A stretch of DNA of 55,634 bases from Rikenellaceae bacterium DTU049 (lineage in GTDB: Bacteria; Bacteroidota; Bacteroidia; Bacteroidales; DTU049). The position numbers and the translations under genes are program-made. The stretch spans positions 4,823 through 60,456 of the forward strand of contig LFTI01000069.1 in the NCBI GenBank assembly GCA_001513285.1, in the 5' to 3' direction. This document shows, piece after piece, positions 26,829-36,455 of this stretch (the stretch's first letter is position 1; the number at the start of each line of letters is the position of its first letter). Below the pieces are notes generated by a model. The model was not told the DNA's origin. It worked only from the letters and a program-made list of their open reading frames with translations, and made no database searches.

Positions 26829-27830
26829 TTATAAAATCTTAACCTCTGGTTCTAATTTTACATCAAAGATATTTTTAACAGAATCTATAATTTTATTTGC
26901 AAGATTTAAAATGTCTTGGCCAGTAGCATTGCCATAATTAACAAGTATCAATGAGTGAGAAGTAGAGACGCCAGCATCACCTTCTCTATATCCTTTCCAA
27001 CCTGCTTTTTCTATCAACCACGCAGCAGATATTTTAAATTTATCATCTGAATATTTAAAAAAACATATATCAGGGAATTTTTTTGTTAAAATTTCTAATT
27101 CATTTTTAGAACAAATGGGATTTTTAAAAAATGAACCTGCATTACCTATTTTATCTGGTTGAGGAATTTTATTGTCTCTTATTTCTAATACAGTATTTCT
27201 TATTTCTTGTAGAGAAGGATTTTTATCCTGAAACTTATTTTTTAGATCTTTATATGATAGGTTTGGTTGTGGATTTTTATTTAATAAAATTTCAATTTTA
27301 GTAACAAATATTTCGGGCATTTGTTGTAATTTGCTTTTTCTGTAACTAAAAGACAAATCATTAGGAGTAAATATTTCAAATTTATGAGTTTTGAAATTAT
27401 AGCCATAAATTCTATAAGCTACATCAGCAAATTCTACACCATAAGCACCTATATTTTGAATAGGTGCTACTGCACAACTGGATGGAATGCCTGATAAATT
27501 TTCTACTCCCCACCAGTTATTATTAACACAATAATCGACTAAGTCATCCCATTTAGTACCACCACCTGCACATACAATTACTTTATTTAAATCCTCTTCT
27601 ACTATTTTAATAAAATTAATATTACAATGTATTACGAGTGGTAAAGAATTTTTTGTGATTAAAATATCACTACCTTCTCCGATAAAAAATGCTTTCTGGT
27701 AAATTTCAGAAAAATTGCGGTCTAACAGAATCAAATCATCTTCTTCATCTATCTCAATGAAAGTCTCTGCATAACATTCACAATGGAAAGTATGTTTATC
27801 ACGTAGAGAAACATTATTTTTAATTTTCAT
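26829..27830 (-). CDS. murB: UDP-N-acetylenolpyruvoylglucosamine reductase
   Basis: MurB uses NADPH and FAD to reduce UDP-GlcNAc-enolpyruvate to UDP-MurNAc, an early committed peptidoglycan step. The 333-residue protein is the longer type I form. FAD-binding motifs include SGIPSSCAVAPIQNIGAYG near residue 115, and the catalytic region NAGSFFKNP lies near 230. The C-terminal part WLIEKAGWKGYREGDAGVS is typical. It stands alone. A TAATTTTTG just upstream of the ATG is a plausible but non-ideal -7 element. Confidence 0.96.
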   Translation of the reverse strand: MKIKNNVSLRDKHTFHCECYAETFIEIDEEDDLILLDRNFSEIYQKAFFIGEGSDILITKNSLPLVIHCNINFIKIVEEDLNKVIVCAGGGTKWDDLVDYCVNNNWWGVENLSGIPSSCAVAPIQNIGAYGVEFADVAYRIYGYNFKTHKFEIFTPNDLSFSYRKSKLQQMPEIFVTKIEILLNKNPQPNLSYKDLKNKFQDKNPSLQEIRNTVLEIRDNKIPQPDKIGNAGSFFKNPICSKNELEILTKKFPDICFFKYSDDKFKISAAWLIEKAGWKGYREGDAGVSTSHSLILVNYGNATGQDILNLANKIIDSVKNIFDVKLEPEVKIL

Positions 27831-27886
27831 TACAAAAATTAGATAGTTAATTAAAAAATTTAGTAGCTAAATGAGTCAATTAAAAA

Positions 27887-28666
27887 TTATTTAGGTCTAT
27901 ATTCTTCGAATTCTTCTGGTAAGAAATTAAAAAAAGTATCACCACGCAGCCCTAGACGAAGAGTTTCTAGAGCTATTACATCTTGGTAAGATACATTACC
28001 TAGATTCACATTAGAGCCAAATTCTTTAATAAAAAATATTTGTTGATTTTTTTGTGGTGCTTCGAAAATAATTTTATCGGGGGATAATTCCTTTTTTATT
28101 TTATCAATCAATAAAACGCGAGGGTTCCCAGCTTTGGTGTAAATGCCGACATTACCAGCTTCACGTGCTTCACCGATCACATATGATGAGCCAGCTTCTA
28201 GCTCCTCTTTCATCTCTTTTATCCAAAGGTTTGGCCTTACAAGTATAGTTTCATCTTTGCTACCAACTTCAGATAGTACTAAGTAATCTTTAGCTAAAAT
28301 ATTAATATATTCGCATTTTTTTTCATGATCTAGCTCTATGCTACCGTCAGATACTTCTACAGTATCAATTTTAAATTTTTTCACCCATTTAATATAATCA
28401 GAGAATTGTTTTCTCACTATAAAAGCCTCAAATAATGTGCCACCGAAATAAACTTTAACCCCAGCCTCTTTGTAAATTTGAATTTTTCTTTCAAGATTTT
28501 GAGTAACTATAGATGTACCAAATCCTAATTTAACAAAATCAATAAGATCAGAAGCAGATTGCATTAACCCCTCTGCCTCAATAGGTGAAAGACCTTTATC
28601 CATAACCATGGTGATACCTGTTTTACGTACTTTTTTGGTACGCTCTGGCAAATACTTTAATATCAT
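27887..28666 (-). CDS. Phosphosulfolactate synthase (ComA) family protein
   Basis: A 259-residue TIM-barrel protein of the ComA family. The archetype adds sulfite to phosphoenolpyruvate to give phosphosulfolactate, the first step of one coenzyme M route. Matches include the opening LPERTKKVRKTGITMVMDKG, DFVKLGFGTS near residue 43, YFGGTLFEAF near 73 and VEVSDGSIEL near 103. Bacteroidota are not known to need coenzyme M. A role in sulfolactate or sulfonolipid metabolism is a guess. No other sulfonate gene lies nearby. The PEP it would need could come from PPDK. Confidence 0.88.
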   Translation of the reverse strand: MILKYLPERTKKVRKTGITMVMDKGLSPIEAEGLMQSASDLIDFVKLGFGTSIVTQNLERKIQIYKEAGVKVYFGGTLFEAFIVRKQFSDYIKWVKKFKIDTVEVSDGSIELDHEKKCEYINILAKDYLVLSEVGSKDETILVRPNLWIKEMKEELEAGSSYVIGEAREAGNVGIYTKAGNPRVLLIDKIKKELSPDKIIFEAPQKNQQIFFIKEFGSNVNLGNVSYQDVIALETLRLGLRGDTFFNFLPEEFEEYRPK

Positions 28667-28807
28667 AATCTGAAATTTTTTGCTAAAATATAATTTTTTT
28701 TACAAATAAATGTAATTAAATAAGATTTAAAAAAAAGTAATATTTCACTTTTTTTAATTAAATAATAAACTTTTTCAAATTAATATAGTCTAATAAATAA
28801 AAATAAT

Positions 28808-28894
28808 ATGAATACCAAAAAAGAAACTTTTTATTGGCTAATTTATCTTATTTTTATGGGTATTGTAATTACTTTAACAATAATTTTTTTATAA
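28808..28894 (+). CDS. Possible 28-residue single-span membrane peptide
   Basis: A short frame begins at ATG 28808, after an A-rich context (AAAAATAAT), and encodes MNTKKETFYWLIYLIFMGIV followed by ITLTIIFL. A short polar, basic head precedes one hydrophobic helix of about 20 residues, a coherent membrane peptide rather than random AT-rich translation. A standard TAnnTTTG promoter is not obvious just upstream. It lies in a 294-base gap, before the rpmG promoter. No family is recognised. Confidence 0.4.
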   Translation: MNTKKETFYWLIYLIFMGIVITLTIIFL

Positions 28895-28922
28895 AAAATT
28901 TTTTTATCTCAAAAAAAATTAC

Positions 28923-28930
28923 TATTTTTG
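28923..28930 (+). promoter_or_regulatory. -7 promoter element for rpmG-DUF4295
   Basis: TATTTTTG, 30 bases before the rpmG ATG. Confidence 0.65.
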
Positions 28931-28960
28931 CAAACCTAAAATAAAAATGAGGTAAATAAT

Positions 28961-29149
28961 ATGGCAAGGAAATCAAAAGATGCTAGAGTGCAGGTGATAT
29001 TAGAATGTACAGAGCAAAAAGGTACTGGTGTGCCAGGCATTTCACGTTATGTAACTACTAAAAATCGTAAAAATACACCAGAAAGATTGGAATTAAAAAA
29101 ATATAATCCATATTTAAAAAGATATACAATTCATAGAGAAATTAAATAA
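28961..29149 (+). CDS. rpmG: 50S ribosomal protein L33
   Basis: A 62-residue basic protein matching bacterial L33: [13 protein letters not shown] at the start, then [20 protein letters not shown] and ending [17 protein letters not shown]. It binds 23S rRNA near the exit site of the large subunit. The CxxC zinc-binding pairs of some L33 variants are absent, so this is the zinc-independent form. It is co-transcribed with the DUF4295 gene nine bases downstream, a typical Bacteroidota pairing. The usual upstream rpmB is not here. Confidence 0.96.
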   Translation: MARKSKDARVQVILECTEQKGTGVPGISRYVTTKNRKNTPERLELKKYNPYLKRYTIHREIK

Positions 29150-29158
29150 TATTAAATT

Positions 29159-29326
29159 ATGGCAAAGAAAACAGTTGCAGAATATCGTGATATTAAAAAT
29201 AAGAATGTAACCAAAGTTATTCGTATGGTTAAATCACCTAAAACAGGTTCTTATCAATTTAAAGAAACTATTGTAGATAGTGATAAGGTAAATGAATTTT
29301 TATCACAATCTAATAATAAAAAATAA
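29159..29326 (+). CDS. DUF4295 small basic protein
   Basis: A 55-residue basic protein (MAKKTVAEYRDIKNKNVTKV, then MVKSPKTGSYQFKETIV) of the DUF4295 family, found in Bacteroidota directly after rpmG. The small size, charge and neighbour suggest a ribosome-associated protein; function has not been assigned to my knowledge. It shares the rpmG promoter and is followed by a terminator. The ftsY gene that often comes next is missing. Confidence 0.88.
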   Translation: MAKKTVAEYRDIKNKNVTKVIRMVKSPKTGSYQFKETIVDSDKVNEFLSQSNNKK

Positions 29327-29346
29327 AGAATTTTTTATACTTTTTT

Positions 29347-29378
29347 AAAAAGATAAACATTAATATGTTTATCTTTTT
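29347..29378 (+). terminator. Terminator after rpmG-DUF4295
   Basis: AAAAAGATAAACAT (29347-29360) pairs perfectly with 29365-29378 around TAAT, ending in a T-run. The remaining 223 bases to the next gene show nothing recognisable. Confidence 0.85.
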
Positions 29379-29601
29379 TGCATTTATATTGGATTTGATT
29401 TCTTAGAGCCGAAAGCATTTTATCATTTATTATTAGTATATAATATTTTCCAATTTATTCAAGCTCCAATTTTTATTAAATAACTAAAATTTCAATTTAA
29501 TAAAATAGAATATTAAAGAAAAGTATAACTGAAAAAATTTGTTAAAAATTCAGCTATTTGATTAAGTCGTTTATCAGTTTATAACCACGACAATTATAAA
29601 T

Positions 29602-32103
29602 TTATGAGTCAATTTTCTTAGTTTTTCTATATTTTAAAAATTCTTGTACTATAGCACCTATTAGTAGTAAAATAAACAAAATATTTGCAGTTAGAGTTAT
29701 AGGTTTAGCTTTATTATAAATTCTAGGAACGAAATGCATCTTAATTTCATGATCACCAGCAGGCAAATATGCAGCACGGATTACATAGTTAGCTTTCATA
29801 ATTGGCTGTTCGTTACCATCTATTTGCATCTCCCATTCGGGGTAATATACTTCGCTGAAAGCTACTATCTGAGGAGCAGATGAAGAGTATTTATAATTAA
29901 TCTCATTTGGAGAGAAATTAATAATTTCAATTTTAAAATTAGTATCTAAAGATGAAAGAGCATCATTATATTTTTCGTCCCAATATTTATTTTGAATTAC
30001 TAAAGTTTTGTTAGGATCTATAGTTGCTAATTCTGTAATTTCTGCATCTGCATTAGGCACTAATTTTACATCACTCACATTCCAGGCATATCCGCATGCA
30101 TGTGCATTAATTAGTGGCATTTGATCTTTTTGTAAAATAATATATTTAGTATTTAACATATTAATAACATTTAAATTAGCTAGAGCACTATCTATTTTCC
30201 CAAGAGTTAGAGCTTGATTATTAAAAACAGCAGCGAATCTTTGAATTTCTGGCATTAAATGATAATCTATTAGCTCTTGATAACGTTTTAGTTTAGCAGC
30301 ATTATAACCACCAATATCACGATGATAATAAGCAGTAGAGGCATCATTAAACACATTCACAGTCAAGTTTAATACTTTACCTTGTCCATCTTTATTATCA
30401 GCTAAAATATACTGATCTGCTGGAGTTAAAGGATAAGGATTTTCATATTTTTTCTTAGAAATAAAATGTGATTCATTTAAATATCTTTTATTAACAGGTA
30501 TTAAATCTATAGCTACTAGCAACCCTAAAGATATCAAAAAAGCAGATTTAGGAATAGATTTTCTAATATACAAAACTATTACAAGTAAAGTAATTAACAT
30601 AAAAATCAATGTACGCCATGCATCATTACTTAGTATTTTTGCTCTCACAGCTACTAAAGAAGCTACAAAGTCATTCATTTGATATCCTTGTGCTTGATAT
30701 TGACTTATAACTTCCTGATCTCTGGGAGATAGAAAATTAGAAAAAGTAGAAGGACTAACAGCGATAAAAAATACTATAGCACAAACAATACCACTAATAA
30801 TTAATATTTTTTTTAAATTCTTTTTATAAAAATCTGGATTTTTGAAAATATCATATACTTGAAAAGCAAAAAATATAGGAATTATCAATTCTGCAATTAT
30901 AAGTATCATCGATGGTGTACGAAATTTACTATATAGAGGGACATAATCTATAAAAAAATTAGTTAGGGGCATGAAATTTCTTCCCCAAGCTAGCATTATG
31001 GCTAGAATAGTAACTAATATTAAAGGTATACTAATTTTATTTTTCCATATAAAAGCTAAACTAATAAAAAATAAAAGCATAACTACAGCACCAGCATAAA
31101 CTGGCCCTGAAGTAAAAGGTTGATTGCCCCAGTAGGCTTCCCAGCTACCTACAACATCTTTCCATTGTCTATCAGCAGCTGATAAAGAATTTGGTGCTAC
31201 AGTAGCAATCCTATCACTTACACCACCTTTGAAATTAGGAATTAATAAAGTCATAGTTTCATCTATTCCATAGCTCCATTGAGTAATATAATCTTTATCT
31301 AGACCAGTAGTTTCTTGAGCAGTTGATAATTCAGATTTACCACGTGTAGTTTCTTTGCTAAATTCATTAGTTACGTACATTAAGCTAAAATTGAGTAAGG
31401 CACCTAATGCAGCAGTAGCTACCATAATAGAAGTAGCATAACCTATATGTTTCCAATCTTTTTTCTTAATATACACTATTGTGAAATAAATAGCTACAAA
31501 AAGAGTAATCATTGCTAAATAATAAGTTACTTGTAAGTGATTACTTCTAATATTCAAAGCTAAAAATAGAGCAGCTAATAAAGCCCCCCACTTATACTTC
31601 TTTTGATAAATCAAAATAACAGACGCCAGATAAGGAGCCATATATCCTATAGCATGGAGCTTAGAAGTATGTCCTACTTGTAAAATTATGATAAAATAAC
31701 TCGATAAAGTAAATGCTAAAGCTGCAATAATAGCAACCCATGTATCTAATTTCATTACTTTCATCAAAAATAAAAAACCAGCAAATAAAAGAAAAATATA
31801 TCCCATATGAGGATGTAAAAAAAGCATAAAGACCTTATCTAATTTAGAAACTAAAATATCATTATATTGCATAGAAATCAAATAAGTAGGCATACCACTA
31901 AACAAACGTGTTGTCCAAAAAGCTTGCTCACCTGTTTGCTGGTAATAATCTTTTGATTCTTTTGACATCCCAGCATGCTGCATTATATCTGGTTGAGCTA
32001 TTATTTTACCAGAAAGCATGGGACTTAGGAATATTAATAATACAGCAAAAATAACAACTAAAGCCACAGCATAAGGAATAAATTGCTTTTTATCAATTTT
32101 CAT
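29602..32103 (-). CDS. YfhO-family multi-span membrane protein
   Basis: An 833-residue membrane protein with about twelve spans in the first two thirds and a soluble, largely beta C-terminal domain before a final span. The opening LLIFLSPMLSGKIIAQPDI and the following GEQAFWTTRLFSGMPTYLIS match the YfhO family of large bacterial membrane proteins. These resemble GT-C glycosyltransferases and are thought to modify lipoteichoic acid or surface glycans in some species. In Bacteroidota the substrate is unknown. The C-terminal YYPEWEMQIDG...PAGDHEIKMHFVP is a family hallmark. It is monocistronic with its own promoter. Confidence 0.9.
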   Translation of the reverse strand: MKIDKKQFIPYAVALVVIFAVLLIFLSPMLSGKIIAQPDIMQHAGMSKESKDYYQQTGEQAFWTTRLFSGMPTYLISMQYNDILVSKLDKVFMLFLHPHMGYIFLLFAGFLFLMKVMKLDTWVAIIAALAFTLSSYFIIILQVGHTSKLHAIGYMAPYLASVILIYQKKYKWGALLAALFLALNIRSNHLQVTYYLAMITLFVAIYFTIVYIKKKDWKHIGYATSIMVATAALGALLNFSLMYVTNEFSKETTRGKSELSTAQETTGLDKDYITQWSYGIDETMTLLIPNFKGGVSDRIATVAPNSLSAADRQWKDVVGSWEAYWGNQPFTSGPVYAGAVVMLLFFISLAFIWKNKISIPLILVTILAIMLAWGRNFMPLTNFFIDYVPLYSKFRTPSMILIIAELIIPIFFAFQVYDIFKNPDFYKKNLKKILIISGIVCAIVFFIAVSPSTFSNFLSPRDQEVISQYQAQGYQMNDFVASLVAVRAKILSNDAWRTLIFMLITLLVIVLYIRKSIPKSAFLISLGLLVAIDLIPVNKRYLNESHFISKKKYENPYPLTPADQYILADNKDGQGKVLNLTVNVFNDASTAYYHRDIGGYNAAKLKRYQELIDYHLMPEIQRFAAVFNNQALTLGKIDSALANLNVINMLNTKYIILQKDQMPLINAHACGYAWNVSDVKLVPNADAEITELATIDPNKTLVIQNKYWDEKYNDALSSLDTNFKIEIINFSPNEINYKYSSSAPQIVAFSEVYYPEWEMQIDGNEQPIMKANYVIRAAYLPAGDHEIKMHFVPRIYNKAKPITLTANILFILLLIGAIVQEFLKYRKTKKIDS

Positions 32104-32120
32104 TTTACTAAATTTTATAG

Positions 32121-32128
32121 CAAATTTA
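32121..32128 (-). promoter_or_regulatory. -7 promoter element for the YfhO gene
   Basis: TAAATTTG on the minus strand, 17 bases before the ATG. Confidence 0.6.
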
Positions 32129-32257
32129 ATAGAAAAAATAAAAACAACAATTAATTTTTAGAGTAAAAATTATTTTAAGGTTATTAATAAAAAACATTTT
32201 TTATTTGACATAAATGAAAAAATATATATAATTTACCATTTCATACTCTTTTCTCTC

Positions 32258-33199
32258 CTATTTTATACTTTCTTTCAATTTTTTTATCAATTTTTTCTGT
32301 TCGTTATTTAGTTTCTTTGGAAAATTAACTTTTATTTTTATAAACAAATCCCCATGTTTATTAGGATTCTCATAGTTAGGCATCCCTTTGCCTTTTACTC
32401 TTAATATTTCATCAGGTTGTGTACATTCTTTTAATTTCACTTTAACAGGTTTATCTAAAGTATGAACTATTATATCACCACCTAGCAATGCTGAGAATAG
32501 ATCCATTTCTATTTCTGTATAAAGATCATCGCCTCGCCTTTCAAATTTAGGGTGCTTTGATATGTGGACATTTATTAATAAATCACCGTTTACATTAGGT
32601 ATATTATGTGATTCTCTTTTGATTCTTAATATTTGTCCTTCCTTAATGCCAGGTTTTATTGGTACTCGTATTTGCTTATTATTTATATTCAATAATTTTT
32701 TTGTTCCATGATATGCTTCTTCGAGTGAAATATTGAGATCAGTAGTGTATTCAGTTGGTCTATTTTTTGTTCTATTATGGGTAGTTCTACTGCTTTGCCT
32801 ATTGCTACCTTGAGTGTATATATTATCAAAATTAAAATCTGAACCGAAAAACATTCTAAAAAAGTCTGAAAATGGACTACTGCCACCTTGTCCAAAAATA
32901 TCTCCTAGATCAAAAGTACTATATTGATATCCACCTTGTCTTTGTTGATAATTGCTATAGTCGAAATTTTTATATTTATCCCAATTGGCACCTAATTCAT
33001 CATATTTTTTACGTTTTTCAGGATCACCTAAAACTTCATATGCTTCATTAATTTCTTTAAATTTTTCTTCAGCTTCTTTATTACCAGGATTTTTGTCGGG
33101 ATGATATTGCAATGCTAGTTTTTTATATGCTTTTTTAATCTCTTCTTCGCTACTATTTTTAGAAACCCCCAATATTTTATAATAATCTTTGTATTCCAT
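32258..33199 (-). CDS. DnaJ-type co-chaperone (CbpA-like)
   Basis: A 313-residue Hsp40. The N-terminal J domain ([20 protein letters not shown] onward) contains the essential HPD tripeptide at YHPDKNPGN and recruits DnaK. A Gly/Phe-rich linker with Tyr and Ser follows, then the two C-terminal substrate-binding barrels (from about residue 150). The cysteine zinc-finger region of classical DnaJ is absent, so this is a type II, CbpA-like protein. No dnaK or grpE lies nearby. It is separated from YfhO by a 154-base gap with nothing recognisable. Confidence 0.93.
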   Translation of the reverse strand: MEYKDYYKILGVSKNSSEEEIKKAYKKLALQYHPDKNPGNKEAEEKFKEINEAYEVLGDPEKRKKYDELGANWDKYKNFDYSNYQQRQGGYQYSTFDLGDIFGQGGSSPFSDFFRMFFGSDFNFDNIYTQGSNRQSSRTTHNRTKNRPTEYTTDLNISLEEAYHGTKKLLNINNKQIRVPIKPGIKEGQILRIKRESHNIPNVNGDLLINVHISKHPKFERRGDDLYTEIEMDLFSALLGGDIIVHTLDKPVKVKLKECTQPDEILRVKGKGMPNYENPNKHGDLFIKIKVNFPKKLNNEQKKLIKKLKESIK

Positions 33200-33297
33200 A
33201 TTTAAATAAATGATTTGTTTTTTAATTTTTTTTTTATATCAAAATTTATGCAAAAAAATTTTTTATGTCTAAAAGACAGATTTTTTTATAGATATAA

Positions 33298-34719
33298 TTA
33301 TATGCTAAATATTAATCCTATTTCTACTGGATTAACATCTGGACCTTTGTTTGGTTTGAAAAGATTACTAAAATTATATTGTATCATGCATCCTATATGA
33401 TTGATATTAATTTTGAATATTAATCCAGTCTTAGATTTATTGAAACTCGACAAATTATATCCTTTGTCATTAATAATTTCGCTAGTTAATTTCAATTTAT
33501 AATAATTAAACAATTGAAAACCATATACTAGTCCGAAGCTCACATCCATTTTGGGTTTAGATTTGGTTTTTAATTCTAATAGCAGAGGAATTTCTAAGTA
33601 AAAAGCAGATAATTTAGTTTGCTCTATGTTTACAGCAATAATAATGTTATCATCTGGCTCTATATGTATACCATCGTCATATTCTACTACATTTCCAGTT
33701 GTTTCTAATATGTAATTGACCCATTGTAGGCCTAAACCAGTTACTAATCCCCAATTTTCTTTATTAGATAATGAAAGTGAAATTTGTAAAAAATTAAACT
33801 GAAAACCTATAGATTTATTAAAATTTATAGATAAATAATCATAGTTATTAGGTAAAGAAAAAGATAATGGCAACTGACCATAGTTTGTATATAAAACACC
33901 AAATGACAGCCAGCTTCCACTAAATTTTTCATTTTTATCTTTTGATTTTTTATTATAGTTATTAAAACCAAACATTATTATATCTTCATCTTGCACTTTT
34001 GTTGTTTCAGACCTAACTATTTCATTATTTACTGTATCATTCAATGTCTGATCGTTTATTATTGTAAAATATTTAACTAATTTCAATGAATCATTTTTTA
34101 CATCTATTTTCTTTTTTGATGAGATTATATCAGATGCAGCAGATTTTTGTATATTTATATTTTTAGGTTTACCAAAATAATTTATTATACTGGTACCTCG
34201 AGCTAACAAATTTAATTGATTAACAGCCTTTACATTTATTTTAGCTGCTCTATCTGTAGTAGAGATTAAATTCCACACAGACAGGTCTGCAGCATTTATA
34301 AAGCTTGATTCGTTAGCTGTTATTTTTAGATCTTTTACCAATCCTTTGATTATCAAATTACTAGCATTATCAATGTTTATTTCCAATTTATTACAAAATA
34401 TTAACATTTCGCAGTACGAAGCATTGTCTAAGTTTATATATAAACTATCAGCTTTTAAAGTGTCTATGATTTTAACCTTAGCTCCATTATTTATGTCCAT
34501 TTCTTTAATATTATTATTTATAAAGATAGTCTTATTTTCATTTTTAAATGTTAGTATATTCTGATTGCTTAGATTTGTAAAATTATAATAAGGATAAATA
34601 GAATCTGATACACGCAATATGTATTTGCCATTTTCTAATTGTATTCTATCTATATTTTGACTTATTAAATTATTAATAAAAATTATTAATAACGAAATTA
34701 TAAAAATACATTTTTCCAT
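33298..34719 (-). CDS. DUF2807 (GIN) adhesin-head domain fused to an outer-membrane beta-barrel
   Basis: A 473-residue exported protein with a signal peptide (MEKCIFIISLLIIFINNLIS). Residues about 25-200 repeat short beta-helix units with polar turns (GAKVKIIDTLKADSLYINL, NASNLIIKGLVKDLKI), typical of DUF2807/GIN putative adhesin heads. A Ser/Lys/Asn-rich linker follows. The C-terminal 210 residues look like an eight-strand outer-membrane barrel (SWLSFGVLYTNYGQLPLSF, GLVTGLGLQWVNYIL) ending in IGLIFSI. The order head then barrel suggests a surface-exposed or periplasmic head anchored in the outer membrane. Function is unknown. Confidence 0.75.
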   Translation of the reverse strand: MEKCIFIISLLIIFINNLISQNIDRIQLENGKYILRVSDSIYPYYNFTNLSNQNILTFKNENKTIFINNNIKEMDINNGAKVKIIDTLKADSLYINLDNASYCEMLIFCNKLEINIDNASNLIIKGLVKDLKITANESSFINAADLSVWNLISTTDRAAKINVKAVNQLNLLARGTSIINYFGKPKNINIQKSAASDIISSKKKIDVKNDSLKLVKYFTIINDQTLNDTVNNEIVRSETTKVQDEDIIMFGFNNYNKKSKDKNEKFSGSWLSFGVLYTNYGQLPLSFSLPNNYDYLSINFNKSIGFQFNFLQISLSLSNKENWGLVTGLGLQWVNYILETTGNVVEYDDGIHIEPDDNIIIAVNIEQTKLSAFYLEIPLLLELKTKSKPKMDVSFGLVYGFQLFNYYKLKLTSEIINDKGYNLSSFNKSKTGLIFKININHIGCMIQYNFSNLFKPNKGPDVNPVEIGLIFSI

Positions 34720-34780
34720 ATTTTTTCAATATATCAAGAATAATTTGTAAAATTATAAAAAAATGAAATATAAAGATATA

Positions 34781-35701
34781 TTAATTCAAATCTTCTAACA
34801 GAATATTGAGATAATTTTTATAACGCAAAGGATTAATTGCTCCACTTTCTACAGCTGATATTACAGCACATTCTGGCTCATTAACATGCGTACAATTATT
34901 GTATTTACATTTAGAGATGAAAGGTTTGAATTCTCTAAACCAGTGTCCAAGTTCCCATGTTTCGAACTTTGGTATTCCAAATTCTTTGACACCTGGAGTA
35001 TCTATGATAGCTCCACCATTATACAAAAAATGCATCTCAGCGAAAGTAGTTGTATGCCTTCCTTTTTTATATTTGTCAGAAAGTTCCTGAGTTTTTATTT
35101 GTATAGAGCTATCTAATTTATTTATTAACGAAGACTTTCCTACTCCACTTTGTCCAGCTAATAGGAATGTTTTGTCTTTTATATAATTTTTTAATTCCTC
35201 GATACCATTATTTGTTATTATAGATGTCAAAAAAATCTTATATCCTATCTGGTTGTAAATATTATAAAGTGTATTAAAATATTCATCATTTTCATTATAT
35301 AAATCACATTTATGAAATATTAAATTAACATCAACGTTGTATGCTTCTGCGAGCACAATAAATCTATCAATAAATCCCATAGGAGTGTATGGATGATGTG
35401 GAGTTATCATTAGCAAAGCTCCATCTAAATTTGTAGCTATTATTTGATAGGTAGCACCAGATTTAGTTGCTTTTCTTAATATTGCATTTTTTCTATCATA
35501 AATATTAGTAATTATGCCTGTTTTTTCTTTTTTATTTACTTCTAAAAATATTTCTACATAATCACCTACTGCTACTGGGTTAGTAGTATTATAATTTTGA
35601 AGTCTAAATTTACCTCTTACTCTGCAAGGTATTACTTCTGTAGCGTCATCTAATTTGACATAATACCAACTACCTGTACTTTTAGTGATAATTCCTTTCA
35701 T
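34781..35701 (-). CDS. rsgA: Small ribosomal subunit biogenesis GTPase RsgA
   Basis: RsgA binds the 30S subunit late in assembly and helps release RbfA. The 306-residue protein has an N-terminal OB fold (MKGIITKSTGSWYYVKLDD) and a circularly permuted GTPase with LAGQSGVGKSSLIN (G1) near residue 180, KGRHTTTFAEMH (switch I) near 211 and DTPGVKEFG (G3) near 232. A C-terminal zinc domain follows with CKYNNCTH...ECAV. Length and order are standard. The start ATG is the first one in frame. Confidence 0.96.
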   Translation of the reverse strand: MKGIITKSTGSWYYVKLDDATEVIPCRVRGKFRLQNYNTTNPVAVGDYVEIFLEVNKKEKTGIITNIYDRKNAILRKATKSGATYQIIATNLDGALLMITPHHPYTPMGFIDRFIVLAEAYNVDVNLIFHKCDLYNENDEYFNTLYNIYNQIGYKIFLTSIITNNGIEELKNYIKDKTFLLAGQSGVGKSSLINKLDSSIQIKTQELSDKYKKGRHTTTFAEMHFLYNGGAIIDTPGVKEFGIPKFETWELGHWFREFKPFISKCKYNNCTHVNEPECAVISAVESGAINPLRYKNYLNILLEDLN

Positions 35702-35738
35702 TTTATAAAAAAAGTAAAATTACAAAATATTAACTGTT

Positions 35739-36428
35739 TTAAATTTTATCTGGTGTACCAATACAAGCTACACTAATTTTAACGTTAGGAATATTTTTGA
35801 ATAATTCTATTAGTGATACAGTAGTAGCCCCAGTAGTAATAACATCATCAACAATTAATAAATGTTTATTAGCAAATTTTTGAGCATTTTTAATAGCAAA
35901 GACACCATTCAGATTATCATATCTTTCCCATTTAGATTTTTTAGTTTGAGTTTCAGTAAATTTAGTTCTCAAAACGTCATTAGTATTAATAGGAACATTT
36001 AAAACTTGGCTAATACCTTTAGCAATCATTTCTGATTGATTATAACCTCTAATTTTTTCTTTTTTAGGATGTAATGGAATAGGTATAATGACATCAATGT
36101 GTGGATTAATATTTATCAATTCATTTCCAATCAATTTGCCAAAATAAATACCTACATCTTTACGATTCTTATATTTAAGAGCATGCAAACAATGTTGTAG
36201 AATGCCGCCTCTATAAAAATAACATAATGCAAATGCATATTCGATGTTTGCTTGTCCAATAAATTTATCGTAAAGTGGATTACTAATATAGCTAGCAAAA
36301 TAAGTAAAACCTAATTGTGAATAACATTCTGTACATAAAATATTTTTATCATTAAAAATAGGTTTATTACATGCTAAACAAAAATTAGGATAAAATAGTT
36401 GAAAAAAAGAATCAATAAAACTATTCAT
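35739..36428 (-). CDS. comF: ComF-family phosphoribosyltransferase-like protein
   Basis: A 229-residue protein from ATG 36428. An N-terminal zinc motif (CLACNKPI...LCTECYSQ) is followed by a phosphoribosyltransferase fold with the PRPP loop LLIVDDVITTGATT near residue 187 and GYNQSEMIAKGIS near 130. ComF proteins are needed for DNA uptake or processing in competent bacteria; a role in transformation here is a family inference. An upstream TTG would extend it by six residues and is less likely. It follows the coiled-coil gene by 27 bases and may share its message. Confidence 0.9.
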   Translation of the reverse strand: MNSFIDSFFQLFYPNFCLACNKPIFNDKNILCTECYSQLGFTYFASYISNPLYDKFIGQANIEYAFALCYFYRGGILQHCLHALKYKNRKDVGIYFGKLIGNELININPHIDVIIPIPLHPKKEKIRGYNQSEMIAKGISQVLNVPINTNDVLRTKFTETQTKKSKWERYDNLNGVFAIKNAQKFANKHLLIVDDVITTGATTVSLIELFKNIPNVKISVACIGTPDKI

Positions 36429-36455
36429 TATGAGATAATGAGACAATAAGAATTA

